Shown: in pieces, positions 42,793 through 54,435 of the stretch
Layout of the letters: every line of letters begins with the position of its first letter
Position numbering within the stretch: position 1 is the stretch's first letter
Source of the DNA: Campanula takesimana
Taxonomy: Eukaryota; Streptophyta; Magnoliopsida; Asterales; Campanulaceae
Reading direction: 5' to 3'
Assembly (NCBI GenBank): GCA_026119855.1
Contig: JAOWBW010001317.1
Span: 106,412 to 170,411 of the forward strand
Length of the DNA stretch: 64,000 nucleotides
The notes under the pieces: model-generated
Told to the model about the DNA's origin: nothing
Databases searched by the model: none
What the model saw: only the letters and a program-made list of their open reading frames with translations
Translations under genes and position numbers: made by a program

Positions 42793-44318
42793 GTGGGATA
42801 GTACTCATACCATGCACATGCGGTGGGGGAGGTTACCATGACCCCTACTGACTTTCATGCCATTACTGGGCTTACTATCGCTGGTGAGCCGCTTGAGGTG
42901 GATGTCGATTTCTCTCCCAGTAGGGATGATATGATGCATTTTCTGGGCTTCTCTGTGCGTACCCTAGGCAAGGGTGTCCCTCTGAAGGACTTGAGGGAGA
43001 GGGTGGATATTTATGTTTCCATTAATGCAGGCCAGATGCATCTTACTGCTACTCGTATTGCAGCCGTTCGCGGTTTTCTGTGGTGGGCCTTTTCTGAGAC
43101 GCTATTTACCAATCATGCGTCGACAGCCTTGTTCACTCTCCTGAGTGTGTTAAGAGACATGCAGCATGTCACTGATGCTAGCTGGGGTTCAGCTAGCTTG
43201 GTCCACTGCTATGTGGCGATGGATGAGAGTTCGCGGGATCGGGCGAACGCTGGCTTGGGCGGCTACAATCATGCCTGGGAGGTATAATACTCATCTTCTT
43301 CTGTATTCCTCCTTAATTTCAGCCCCAGTTTACTTTATGTCTTGGTAACTCATTTAGTTTTGACATTTTTCTATGTTTCTCCCATTTGAAGGCTTGGGGA
43401 TACGCCATGTTTGGTCTCTTCAGTTTTAACCTTCGAGACAATACCGTTATATTCCCAGATACTTTGAGATGGCGCCAGGATAACTGGGATACCCGTGATG
43501 AGCAGGCACAGGGGGCTGATATGCCGGTGGAGCACATTCGGCTGTATTTTGACGGATGGGAGGCCGTCCCTGAGTCCGCTGTCGCTTTCTTTCCTTGGCG
43601 GAGTTTGGGCATTGATCATGTTTACGGGTTCACTGGCATGAGATTGCTGATGATCGGCCTCGGTGGGGGATGCTTCTACTTAGGAGAGAGAGTCTCTCGC
43701 CAGCAAGGTGGTGGCAGGCTCAATGTCCTTGATCCCTTGGACCCACCGGCTCATATGCTTAACTCTTATGCTATCGCGGAGGAGGAGAGAGGGGACCTCA
43801 TTATTGGCTAGGATGCTTTTGACCATATGTCTCAGGAGGCTGATTATCAGGACTTTCTTGCTCATCTCATGCCCCGGTTGATTCTGGAGGGTGATTAGGC
43901 TCTGGCCCAGGGAGTTGTTCATGTTCCTTTTCGTCTACAGCTCGGACCGTCTTCATTTACCTACAGCGTGGCTATAGGGACAGAGAGCACCGAGGACCTT
44001 CCTGCCCAGTACGATATGCCTGAGGGAATCGTACCTCCTGCCGACGCGACCATGGTATAATTTATGACCCTTCTTCCATCATTGTCATTCTACCATTTCA
44101 TCTCCCTGTTTATCATTTATCTGAAGATTTTGATATCTCTATTTGTTTCTTCTCAAAAGGTGCCTATTACTGAGTATAGAAAGGTCGCGGGACGGCTTGC
44201 CTAGTTTATGGCCTACGCCAAGAGGGTGAAGAGAGAGACCACGGATCTCTTAGGCCGCTTGGCTTGCCAGACAGCAGAGTCAGCTTCTTGCGGGAAAAGG
44301 CCTTGGACTGATGAGTGA

Positions 44319-44889
44319 TCACGTCGTGGTGGCGACGATTCCTTTCTTTTGATGCCCGAGTAGATAGAATCCCCTATTCCCTTTTCTGTTGATGATGTAT
44401 TTATTGCCTCGGCGTAGGCGAAGATAATTTTTTATTTTTTTACCTATGCAACAGTTATTTCCTAACTCTAACACACAATACTTTAGTTAATTTTAGTTTT
44501 TTTTTATGACTATGTAAATGGATTGATTCACATCCGGTTGGTAAACCGAGGGGTAATTTTATGAGATGGATTCGTGTTGGGTCATTTGTATGTGATGTAT
44601 AAATTGTTTCGAGTACATTTCTGAGGTGATTGTGACATGTTTTGACCTGTCAGGCAACCTGAGATTTGAGCAGAGTTATTGCTGTTCTGAACTGGGAGAT
44701 GCCTCGTATGAGACATCGATGTCTCGTACGATTCCTCCTCTGAATCTGCGGCTGTTTCTCCTTTTTCCTCGAGGATTTGGTGTCCAAACTTGTATATAAC
44801 ACCTCTAGTCCATCCTAGAATACCATGCAGCCTTAAATCAGTTCTGGGAACTTTTCTTTTGGAGTAAAATTCTCAACCTTTTGCTCCCA
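44319..44889 (+). promoter_or_regulatory. region between two antisense genes of C, with TATA box and CTCGTACGAG pair
   Basis: A CTCGTA(T/C)GA(G/T) pair starts at 44703 and 44723 (20 bp apart, each copy with one change). TATATAA follows at 44793-44799, about 90 bp before the ATG at 44890. The arrangement looks like a promoter for the DUF7745-like gene. The rest is AT-rich without features. Confidence 0.55.
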
Positions 44890-46096
44890 ATGGCCCTAAG
44901 TAAGTCCGTCCCTTCATCAATAATTGTTGATGAGTTCTCCTTGGACTCAGAATTAGTGGAACACTACAAGGGTGATTTAGCAACGTTCTTTCGCTCGTTT
45001 GACAAAGTTCGTCAAGAAATATTTATAGAGATGTTCGGTTTTAAGATTCTTTTCATCTTGAAGAACCTAAAACCGAATTGGGACCTTTTAAAGGGAGTTG
45101 CACGCTTATGGGATCCATTGACTCATCTCTTCAACTTTTCACTTAATGAGATGGTCCCTCATGGACATTGTTCTGCAAGCTAGAGGATGGGCCCGCAACA
45201 TTGTTCCTCTTATCTTGGGATAGACCCTTCATGGTCTTGATGAGGTACACCAAACCGGCTCTATGACTCGGGGAAGTCCATTATTGTTGACTATTTGGCT
45301 CAAAGAACATTTTAAACTGTTGGACTCTCTGATCGAGTATTCTCCTTACACTTTCCATAGGCGGAAACTATTGGTAAAGGGTCTCAGCATCGAGGAGTGG
45401 GCCCTTCTTTTCGCCATAGTGGAGACTGATGATATTGCATGGTGCCCCTCATTTTGGAAGGTGAAGCAGTTCGTAGCTAATACCCTTGGATACGATAGGG
45501 TCGTCCTTCCGGGTTTGAGGGATTCCTCTTTCTATTTTGCTCGGAGGGTAATGCGATAATTCGGTCAACAACAGGACACTTTCGTGTTAGGGGGACGGAC
45601 TCAACACATTTCTTTCATGGACTCAGAGTTCTCTACGAGCTTGGCTCGTGTTTGGGGGCAAGGCACCACTATGGATCGTTGGACCAATCTCCATCATGAT
45701 GGAGGGAGCATCTATTTGTCGGATAAATACTTGGATTGGTTTCTCTCAGAACTCCATCCCAGTGTCGAGGGTATTGATGAGATTCGCCGCTCTCTGTTGG
45801 GGGACCAATTCGAGCCTAGCTTGAATTTGAGGAAGAAGGAAGCTAAGGAAGATCCTTCTAATGTCAGAGTTGATGCCACCCAAGACTTTCTGGATAGTGA
45901 CTTCTACGGGAAGAGGGCGAACGGACTTCCTGGTAAATTTCAAGCTCTAGATAGGCCTCATGTGTTTGCGAGGCTCACTCCCTCGGTGTTCAGTCGGCTT
46001 GATGTTCCTCCCGATTTCGAGATACCTTTATACAAGAGGAAGAGGAATGACAAAGTGGACCGTGGTCAAGCCCCTACTAAGTCAAGGAAGAAATAG
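44890..46096 (+). pseudogene. antisense DUF7745-like gene of element C, with internal deletion
   Basis: Opposite to C's gag-pol and homologous to B's antisense gene. It opens with MALSKSVPSS and continues LKPNWDLLKGVARLWD, THLFNFSLNEMVP. About 100 codons present in B are then missing, with a frameshift at 45160-45180. The second part has PLLLTIWLKEHF, TFHRRKLLVKGLS, VVLPGLRDSSFYFARR and a basic end (KRKRNDKVDRG). Stops at about 45223 and 45557 are explained by single transitions. The shared blocks in two diverged elements show the gene was kept for some time. Confidence 0.68.
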
Positions 46097-46261
46097 ATCC
46101 TTAGGAGTATCGAGAGATTGCAATAGATAGACCAATGTCTAGATTTTTAGTATTTTATTTATTTTCTTTTGCAAGTTGGTATTCATGTTAGAAATTTTCT
46201 TATTGCTTTCTTGAAATGCATTCAATTTATAAGAAGACAAGATTTTGATTTTATTTATTGA

Positions 46262-46340
46262 ATAGACCGGACCAAAAGGCTGCCTACGTTCTCCTTTTAC
46301 ATCAATTAAATAAGGAGCTCATGTGATCATAGTTATTGTT
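46262..46340 (-). ncRNA. putative pseudoknot RNA element, C post-pol copy
   Basis: On the minus strand the CUAUG/CGUAG, CUCCUU/AAGGAG, GCC/GGU and GAUC/GGUC pairings are possible, with wobbles. It is the most divergent of the six copies and has a longer loop in the second stem. It lies between the twin hairpins and the antisense ORF end, as in B. Confidence 0.5.
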
Positions 46341-46375
46341 TAAGAAAGAGAAAATATGTCTGCTGACTGACATGT

Positions 46376-46405
46376 CTCGTACGAGACATAGGTGTCTCGT
46401 ACGAG
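46376..46405. promoter_or_regulatory. CTCGTACGAG pair after pol of C
   Basis: Two perfect CTCGTACGAG copies start at 46376 and 46396, 20 bp apart, in the gap between the converging ends of pol and the antisense gene. Confidence 0.75.
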
Positions 46406-46443
46406 GTTGTCCCCTATTTTTTTTATATCCCACCCTGATTTTT

Positions 46444-46544
46444 GTCTAGACCGCCCTTTCAGGTTTTCAATCTAGCGGGCTTCTTTTCTCGTGCTCTCTG
46501 CTCTAATTTTTGCCTAGGCCGCCCTTGCGGGTTTTCAACCTAGC
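46444..46544 (-). ncRNA. twin GNRA hairpins after the pol stop of C
   Basis: Minus-strand hairpins at 46544-46512 (CTAGG/CCTAG; CCC-GCAA-GGG) and 46476-46444 (CTAGA/TCTAG; CCU-GAAA-GGG), starting 38 bp after the pol stop. Same order and loops as in B. Confidence 0.65.
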
Positions 46545-46581
46545 GAGCCTTCCTTTTTTTTTTTTGAAATAGGGGACGGAC

Positions 46582-47487
46582 TTATGAGTAGTTCTTCTTC
46601 AGCTTGTCCATGTTGACGGGCTTCAGCAGTTGATCTCCATCTAGGTCTGCGAGTTGCGCCGCTCCTCCGGAGAAGATCTTTTTGACTATGTAAGGGCCTA
46701 TCCATCTTGGTCCCCACTTTCCCATAGGATTGAATGGTCCAGGACGATGTTCGCGTAGGATAAGGTCCCCTTCTTTGATGTTTCTGGATTTGACTTTCTT
46801 ATTAAATGCTCGGGCCATTCTCTGTTGATATGCTTGGATATGCTCGGTGGCTCGAAGTCGTCATTCATCTAGCAGGGCTAGTTGCTCATAACGGCTGTTC
46901 AACCATGCGACTTCATTCACTTGGTTTTCTAGGAGAACCCTTAGTGATGGTACTTCAATTCGATTTGTAACACTGCTTCCATCCCATAGGCTAGGGCGTA
47001 TGGAGTTTCACCGGTGGCGGTACGGATTGAAGTACGGTAGCCCCAGAGTGGAAAAGGTAGCTTGTCGGGCTAGTCTCTGCCAGTCTTAGCCATCTTCCTA
47101 ATGATGGTCTCTATGGTCTTATTAGCAGCTTCGACTGCTCCATTGGTTTGTGGTCGGTACGGTGACTACTTATGTCTCTCTATCTTGTACTCTGCAAATA
47201 GTTGGTCGCATTCTTTCTCAAAGTACGTGCCATTGTCAGATATCATCTCATGAGGTACCCCATATCGGCATATTATGTTGGTCTTAATGAACTCAGCCAC
47301 CTTTTTGGCATTTAAGACTCTGTAGGATTGAGCCTCGATCTACTTAGTGAAGTAATCAACGGCAACCAACACGAATGCGTGCCCATTATGACCTGTCGGT
47401 GAAACTTTGCCAATGACGTCTATTCCCCATATAGAAAATGGCCAAGGGGATGTCATGGGGTATAACACGGACGGTGGTGCGTGTTGC
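46582..47487 (-). pseudogene. integrase end of element C pol
   Basis: Continues the pol frame from the far side of element D. It shows WGIDVIG, VAVDYFTK then a TAG stop (47340-47342) then IEAQ, CRYGVPHEMISDN, PYRPQ.NGAVEAANK and the C-terminal GPRWIGPYIVKK, ending KLKKNYS and stop at 46582. There are several stops and frameshifts in the middle. The TAG after YFTK is at the same Trp codon as in B. Confidence 0.85.
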
Positions 47488-48800
47488 TGTAGACACCCCG
47501 CCTTGGACCTCTCACCCCGATTGCATACAAAGTATTTTTATTTAACTTATTTTCGTTAATTTCTGTTACTTCGGTTAAGTTCCTAACTGATTCCGTTAGT
47601 TTTGGACAAAACTGCATAACAGAGTTAACTTTAGAGTCATTTCTGTCATTCTGTCCTTTTCTGCCGCGGGCGTTTCCGGAACTGTTAACGGGCTGCGCGC
47701 GCGTCTCGCCTCAAAATCGGGACTCGCGCGCTTCCCATTTTGGCAGTAACGGATTGCACCTTATTTCCCTCCCATTTCTTATTTGCAACATCTCTTTCTT
47801 GATCACAAAAGACTTCTTTTCTCATCCACATTCATCCCCCCTAGTTTTATAACCTCCAATCCCATTATTCTAGCCATCTCTTTAAAACAAAATAATTCAT
47901 TTTTATTTTATTTGATTTTCTTTTATTTCTTTCTTTCATTTATTATTTTATTTATCTTATTTTCTATTGGTCAATTCCATCTCACATGGATTGACCAATT
48001 TCCCTCCAAGTTTTCCCTCCTCTTTTTACCTATAAAAACCATCATCTTCTACCTTAGAAAGGGACTCTTTTTACACTCTTTGGACCTTAATCTCACATTT
48101 TCACTACACCTACACTATACACAATTCTCTACACAAATTCTCCAACAAGAGTTTTTATACAACAAATTGTTCTACAACAATTTCATTACAACAACAACAC
48201 TTTCAAGTCAAGGTTCCAAGTCCTCTTTCTCAAGGTACAACTCCATTTTCTTCCTTTGTTTTCTTCTTCTTGATGTATGCAATCCCCATTAATGGGACAT
48301 GACCAACATGACTACTTCACATATTGAAGTTAGTTAAGGTTATCTCCCTATATTTTGATCTCAACTTTAATTCACCATGTTAATTTCTCTTCATCTCTTA
48401 ATGTAATTCTTTAACATTACTTGTTACATGTAATCTTTATCATTAAATAAATAAAACAATTCTATTTTATTTCCCCTTTATTTCCCCTTTTCTTCTCATC
48501 ACAATTGTTAGCACATTTCTTTTTAATTAATTGAAAGACATGTAAATATTAGAACACCAATAGTAGCAAGACCCGCGTAAGCGGGGCGGAGTGGGTGTTT
48601 AAGTACTTCCCACTCCGTCACCTAACCCCCGAACCCTTCTCTCCCGAATCTCTGGTTTTGTACATAAATTAGGCTATTTCTAGGTTTTTCTTATGTTCAT
48701 TTAAAAACATAGGTGGCGACTCTAAACAATCTAAAACAAGTTAGACATCCTAGGATAATTCACCGCTCTAGCCAAGTTGTGGTTTCCCGGGGTATCTACA
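47488..48800 (+). repeat. 5' LTR of element D
   Basis: 1313 bp. Phased sites: GGGCGTTTCC at 47668, then GCGCGC at 47697 and 47726, 29 bp apart. TATA box TATAAAAACC at 48031. It contains a ~54-bp piece around 47977-48030 absent from the 3' LTR. An ORF at 47783-48292 is a by-product of AT-rich LTR sequence. Confidence 0.93.
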
Positions 48801-48801
48801 G

Positions 48802-48820
48802 TGGCGATTGTGCTGGGGAA
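48802..48820 (+). other. primer binding site of element D (diverged)
   Basis: TGGCGATTGTGCTGGGGAA is in the right position, one base after the LTR, but differs from the B site at four of 19 bases. Confidence 0.6.
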
Positions 48821-50041
48821 TATTTAGAGGGTTAAACTTGCGATGTTAACTTTTGGTGTTCTTATTACTGTTTTCTGGGCATTCTGGTAAAAAGGGTGGG
48901 AAGCGCGCGCCTCTAGCCTCCTTGGCCTAAAGCGCGCGCGTCCGACCCCAATTACCAGAATCGCCCGTCTTCCTTCTTGTCCTTCCATTCCATGTTTCTG
49001 TGCTAACAAATTCTGCAGGGGAAAGCATTTTTATTTAGGGTCAAGGCAATCCCTTGAACCCGCTGATTTACAGGTTGTTACCCAGATGCGCGCGCCTCTG
49101 CCCCTCTTTGTCTAACGCGCGCGCCTCCCGAGTTGGCATCCTAATGCGCGCGCTTCTGGGCATTTTCCAGAAACAGAACAGTGCACAGAACAGAGTGGTT
49201 TTGACAGTGTGTGGGCACCGGGCCTGCACAAAACAGTTTTTACTTTCTGTTTATTTTTATCGGTCACACGGGTGATTCGAAAGTTGTAATTATGTGCTTA
49301 TTTGTTTTTTTATTTCTTTTGAAAAAAAAAATATATATATATTTTGTCACTTATTAGACCTCACACTACATGCACATATTCTTATCAATTGCTCAATATC
49401 GAGTCGCACAAGTCCAACCCCAAACCCGTCGAGGCCCGTCCTAGAAAGTTTCAAGCTCCACCCGACCTTGACTCTTTCGAAGCGGTCAACCTCAGCCCGT
49501 AGCGTAGTTCATGACTACATGCCGGGGGTGACCTTTGAGCCTCATATTCAAGCCGAGCACAAGCCACACAATTCTAGTTAGGGTCTAACACTCCGTGACT
49601 CAAGTCGGTTTCCATGTACCGAGATATCCCTAAACTAATGTCTTCAAAACATACATGCCAACTTGTTGCAATGGGCGAAATAAAACTCCGTCCCCAAAAG
49701 TGGTTATTTTGGACGAAAATAAAAATCCGTCCCCGCCTGTATGATTTATTACATTAATTTAGTTTAATCCCGACACATGTAGGTCTCACAAGCGTGGTGG
49801 AATCCGATGAGTATATGGGACCGCGAGAAGGTCTATATACTAGTGTGACGATTCCACTCTTTTTTCTAGAAACCCCAAAAAGGACTCCGTCCTTCCGACT
49901 TTTGTAAATAAAAAAAAAACAAAAAAGAGTCATTTTCTTTATATGGTTGAGTCTTTTTCGTGTTTGTGGGTTAAATTTATTTTACTCAAAAGGTATTTGT
50001 GGGGCCAACCTAAGATCAACCGTGTTCTTTCGATAGGTCTA
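48821..50041 (+). other. 5' leader of element D
   Basis: Two 29-bp-phased clusters: 48905/48934/48963 (the last GCCCGTCTTC) and 49090/49119/49148. The part from 49340 to 49900 aligns with B's leader, including the two small A-loop hairpins (about 49675-49733). No gene. Confidence 0.6.
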
Positions 50042-50617
50042 ATGGCATCCAACGGAAACAACAACAATGGTGGGTACTTCTCCGTGTCCAACGAAAGACT
50101 CTTCAACATAATAAGAGCCATGGGGGAACAAATGGATAGACTTTCCGAGGATGCCCACCGAAAAGACGATTTGCAGCACGCCCGTTTTGATCTCGAGAGG
50201 AAGATTCACAAGGAAGAGGTTTCCGAGCTCAAAGCCCGTTTGCAAGAGCTCACCAACAACAAGGCAAACTTTAAGGGTAAAGCATGCTCATGTGGCCCAT
50301 CCCTCAAAAGCTACAAAGGTACCGCCAAGAACCGAGTTTTCACTCCTCTCCTAGGAGTAACCCAAGCCGAAGCATTTGAAACTTTAGTGGCAAGTGGAAA
50401 GGTCAAGCCTTTGGAGGGGTACAAGCCGAAGACGATGCCGAAGAATCATGAACATGGTGAATGGTGCGGCTACCACAAGCATAGTGGCCATACTACCGAA
50501 GGATGCTTCCTTCTCCGAAACATCATCCAAGATTTGTTCGACAACGGCGAATTTACTGTGGGTGAAGAGCAACCTTTAGAGAGTGCCAACATGCAAGAAC
50601 TCATCAAAGAAGAATGA
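50042..50617 (+). CDS. reduced gag of element D, capsid deleted
   Basis: From ATG 50042 (MASNGNNNNGGYFSVSNERL) to the stop at 50615-50617, about 191 codons without interruption. The N-terminal coiled coil (MDRLSEDAHRKDD) and the C-terminal part (NRVFTPLLGVTQAEAFETL, CGYHKHSGHTTEGC zinc-knuckle variant, LLRNIIQDLFDNGEF) match B's gag. The ~260-residue capsid region in between is missing. The intact frame is notable among broken neighbours. It could bind RNA but not build a capsid alone. Confidence 0.7.
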   Translation: MASNGNNNNGGYFSVSNERLFNIIRAMGEQMDRLSEDAHRKDDLQHARFDLERKIHKEEVSELKARLQELTNNKANFKGKACSCGPSLKSYKGTAKNRVFTPLLGVTQAEAFETLVASGKVKPLEGYKPKTMPKNHEHGEWCGYHKHSGHTTEGCFLLRNIIQDLFDNGEFTVGEEQPLESANMQELIKEE

Positions 50618-51060
50618 TTTGGTTTCGAAATGGGGCTTCTACAAGAAATCATGCCACAAGGAGACTACAACGACAATGGGGACTACAACAACAATCTCCG
50701 TCTCTCTTTCTCTACCTAGTAATAGGAATTTAAAAAAAAAAAAAAAAAAAGAGTCAAAGTCCTCTTAAGTTTTCTTTGTCCAATTAATTTTGAGTCAAGT
50801 CTCATCATCAAATAAAAAGTCGTTCTTGTCCTCATACACTCTTTCAAGTTGTTCAATCTAATTCTTGGCAAAATGATGAAAAGATGTCTAAACGAGTTTT
50901 GGAATGAAGGCCATCACTTGAACGCCTAGGGGCTAAACATTGTGACGAAGGCAACATCATTAACGACGAAGACAAAGCCAAGACATCAAGGGTGAAGAAA
51001 CAACCATGGAGAAAAATTAAGCAACGCTTCAAAGGGGGGATTAAAAAAAAAAAAAAGCTC

Positions 51061-51091
51061 GCTAGGTTGAACTCTTCAAATCAACCTAGGC
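51061..51091 (+). ncRNA. hairpin, first post-pol-type copy in D
   Basis: CTAGGTTGA pairs over nine bases with TCAACCTAG. The outer sequence matches hairpin 1 of B and C, but the inner CCC-GCAA-GGG has been replaced so that the long stem keeps a hairpin. Confidence 0.55.
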
Positions 51092-51238
51092 AAAAGTTAG
51101 AGCACAAAAAAAAAAAAAAAAAAAAAAAAATCCCCCTCAATCAAAGAAGTTCACATCAAGATCAACATCATCCACCAATGGAGGACGAAGCTACACGACG
51201 AAGCAACAATTCCATCCCGAAGAATGGAGAATTCACAA

Positions 51239-51297
51239 GAACTACGGTGACCTGAGCCTCTACACTGGAGGAACGTAGGCAACCTGCGGGTCCGGTC
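51239..51297 (+). ncRNA. putative pseudoknot RNA element, D copy 1
   Basis: CTACG/CGTAG, CCTC/GAGG, ACC-UGCG-GGU and GACC/GGTC can all pair. The sequence is closest to the B copy. Confidence 0.6.
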
Positions 51298-51747
51298 TCA
51301 TGCAAGAAAGAAGATATGTTTAGCCCTAGCGCGTTATGGTGATCGGCCTTCATCTCGAACTTGTCAAGACATCTTTGTACGATTCATTTGCCAATGAATT
51401 AATCACCAAAAAGATTGAACAACTTTCTTAGATTTGGAATCATTTCGCGTTCCTTGTCGAGTCTAGGGACTTCTATTCTTTCTGCATACTCCCAATTTCT
51501 TGCAAACAAATTGGGGCTTTCCTTCTCTTCTCTCTTAATGACTTACTTGCCTTCATGAGTCATTCAAAAAACGGTCAAATACATGAAGTCAATACTAGGG
51601 ACACTTCCCTAATCAAGTCAATGTCACTCACCTTTAGTGACAAGAGGTCTTCACCGCAAAAATCACATGTCTTATGTCCTCAGCTAGAGTCAATGCACAC
51701 TTCCTCATTAATCGAGTCAAAAAAATGAAGACGCAAAAGAAATGCCC

Positions 51748-51780
51748 GCTAGATTGAAAACCCGAAAGGGCGGTCTAGGC
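51748..51780 (+). ncRNA. hairpin, second post-pol-type copy in D
   Basis: CTAGA/TCTAG outer stem and CCC-GAAA-GGG inner stem, as in hairpin 2 of B. It is displaced about 650 bp from hairpin 1 by intervening sequence. Confidence 0.6.
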
Positions 51781-52839
51781 AAAAAACAGGGTGCGTCATA
51801 AAAAAATGAGAGAGTGAGAGAGAGAAGGGAAAGAGAAATGGAGATCTCCGGCCTCTAAAGAAGACAACTGCACGAGCTCTACATTGGATCTCCTCAGCAA
51901 GTCAATTCCCCACCGAGTCAACTTTGGGATTGCAAAAGGCTCGACAAGATATGGCACCATCAAAGGTTGTTTTGGGTTATTGGCATCATTCTCCAGCAGT
52001 GTGCATTTTTGGGTTCATGAAAAGAAGGCCCGTGGTAGCCAAGACCCATCCGAGAATGAGCCCATCATAAAAGGGCACGAGGTTGCACAAATAATCCCTA
52101 GCTAGTCAATTGGCTTGGGCAACAAATAGCAACAACATGTGTCTCAGTTTTCAAAGCTTCTTCAAGTATGTGCTTCTAAAGTACGCCGAAAGGCTCCCGA
52201 GAAATGGAGTAGCTCTTGCCATGTCCTCTCATGTTTGTTCCCTCGCACGAGGATGAGTCACTCTTGCTTTGCTCAACAAATGGTGACGCCCTAGGGGCTA
52301 TGTGACTCAAGGACAAGGACTTCTTTTGCTTCACTTGACAATCAATACGCCCTAGAGGCTATGTTCGAAAAAGATGTGTGAGACTATCCTCAAAGTCTCC
52401 CAAAAGGGATGTCAAAAATCCCTCTTGTCGCGTGTGCCCGTGCTCGTTCCCCCAATCAAGGATGGACCTTTCTCGCAATCAATGATGGCACTCTAAGGGC
52501 TACGGTCAAGTCTTAAAGGCTCCCTCGGCAAAGAGCAATTAACTCCCCAGCAGTATCCCCAGCCGAGTCATGTGCAACATTGGAAGCTTCCTCAATTCGG
52601 CACCGAAGGTCTCAACGGGCTTCACAATCTACAATCTTTTGGGCTACGGCATTATAATAATTCAAGCAAAGGGAAATATTGGGGCTTCGCAACCGAAAGT
52701 CTTTTGGGGACAACAATGCTCAAGCAATGCAATGTGGAGTAGTCTTATGGCTCCATGAAAGAGATCAAGCTTCAAAGGTCTCTCAACACTTCAAGTCAAA
52801 GGCCTCTTGGTTTTAAATGAAGACTCCGATGTTATGAAT

Positions 52840-53330
52840 GAAGTTGATGATTTTTGTTAGAACTCATAGCGAGATTTTGAAGGAAGTCTTAGAGAAAAGG
52901 AAAAAGATTCAATATGCTAAACTCTAATCAAAACAGGGTTATAGCGGGAAATGCCACGGCCAATCCCAATGTTTCTGCAATTCAGCACCTCCTTCTCCAA
53001 GATCAAAAGCACAAGGTGCAGCTCAGATAAAGTTGGGTCACAACACTAGTTGCATCCGAAGATCCGTCATAGGTTCAACTCAATAAGAGTCAAGCAAGCA
53101 TACTCATTTAGGACTTTATCACACCAAGACCTTATCCTCCGCGACTTCGACGGCACCGCAAGACATTACTGCATCCTTTGACATAAGCCCTCAGCCATTT
53201 GGGTATCGACCACAATGAGGCCATTCATCTCCCCAGTAAGAGCAAGAAGGAGATCTCTATCAAGAATTGTACCAAACGGTACATCCGTTCTCAATGCCGA
53301 GCCAATCACGAGATAATTTGGGGCTTTACA
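52840..53330 (+). pseudogene. decayed gag-protease junction in element D
   Basis: Nucleotide alignment by eye with B 33500-33960. Matching pieces include GAAGTCTTAGAGAAAAGG, the run leading to CCATTTGG, CGACCACAATGAGGC and GAGCAAGAAGGAGATCTCTATC. The region is full of stops and small gaps. It lies downstream of the post-pol hairpins, so the order is scrambled relative to B. The surrounding 51781-52839 and 53331-53909 hold repeated scraps (GGGGCTTTGCAATC, TTGGCATCAA, CCCTAGGGGCTATG) but no gene. Confidence 0.55.
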
Positions 53331-53909
53331 ATGAAAGGTCTTCACATCCCGCCATCTACAAGCCCACGACACTTGGGGCTTTGCAATCTCTCGAAGCTTG
53401 GCATCAACGATCTCCTCTTGGGGCTTGCTCACTACAACAACAACGGACGATTTACTCGAATGGGCTAAGAGCTGATTTATCTTGGAGCTATGCAAGTCCC
53501 TCAAAACTTGGCATCAAAGGCATTCTAGGGGCTTTACAATCAGCAACCCCTCATCTCGGCATCAAAAGCCTTTTGAAGCCCCATAATCGACAAATCTCTT
53601 GGGGCTAGACATCAATCTTAGTTGGGCACACCGGCGACAACAGAATTCAAGCGAGGCAATCCGGACTTCGACTGAACATGACTTGATCTTGGGTTGGCTT
53701 CACAAGCACACAATGGTTAAAATGGTTCACCCACGAACTAAAAAAAAAAAAAAATCTTTTCCTCACATGTGTGCATATTCTTTCCTTTCTAATCTAAAAA
53801 AAAAAAAAAAAGAGATTTTTCTTTTTCTTTTTCTCCTTCTATGTGCAAAAGTATGTGCTTTACTTTGCCTTGCTCCATAGCTTCTTCCCCAGAGTTCTCC
53901 ATCATCCTT

Positions 53910-53966
53910 GAACTACGCTGGTCTGATTCCCTTCAAGGGATACGTAGGCAGCCTTTTGGCACGACC
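53910..53966 (+). ncRNA. putative pseudoknot RNA element, D copy 2
   Basis: CTACG/CGTAG, TCCC/GGGA, GCC-UUUU-GGC and TGGTC/GACCA can pair. The sequence resembles C's 3' copy (27833-27893) more than D copy 1. Confidence 0.6.
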
Positions 53967-54435
53967 AACCCATCATCCAGAGTACCATCTCGCCAACCCA
54001 ACATCAAGGGCATTCTCTCATCAACATCTAAAGAATGGACATTCTCCATCAAAGCATCCTCCGCGGACATCAGGAATCCATCTCCACTCAAGCGGCAATG
54101 GTAAGTGAAGGTATGAATACATCCAATGCTTTCCTCAAAATCACACCGCACACAAGATCACTCTCTACATTCTTACTTCTCTCTCATTGCAAGGGTGTTC
54201 CAAAATCTCATCACACCACGAGCACAATTTCTTTCAATCATCACACTTCATGCATCTTCTTGCACAAACACATATACCTGGAAAGCACATACCAGGTACC
54301 ACCGCGAAGCCAAACAACATCTGCAACTCGAGGCACTTCATCCCTAGCAGAAAATGGTCCACAGTCAACCATGCCCGCATCCCCGCAAAAGTCAACTGCA
54401 ACGCCAAACAGCACACGGCTTCAAAGCACCAATTC

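Larger units (their letters stand above)
29156..44318 (+). pseudogene. plant mobile domain (PMD) gene carried antisense in element C, split by element B
   Basis: A short first exon (ATG at 29156, MAGVHRSHKENLFGR, in-frame stop soon after) is followed by a probable intron (about 29286-29585). The PMD exon begins RVINNCRGS ... ALNGEMKKE-like sequence and reaches AIRERWW at 29767. There element B is inserted. The frame resumes at 42798 with THTMHMRWGEVTMTPTDF, HAITGL and later RGFLWWAFSETLF. The W..THTMH..WGEVTMTP block is the PMD hallmark, seen in MAIN/MAIL-type nuclear proteins and in transposon-borne copies. An intron (about 43286-43391) leads to AWGYAMFGLFSFNL and FFPWRSLGIDH; a further intron (44059-44160) leads to the last exon ending 44318. 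In-frame stops (43809, 43897, 44202) show it is dead. It lies on the strand opposite to C's gag-pol. Confidence 0.75.

Noticed and set aside
47783..48292. 169-codon ORF (also at 56636-57090)
   Set aside because: It lies within D's LTRs in AT-rich sequence and looks like translated LTR; the two copies reflect the two LTRs.
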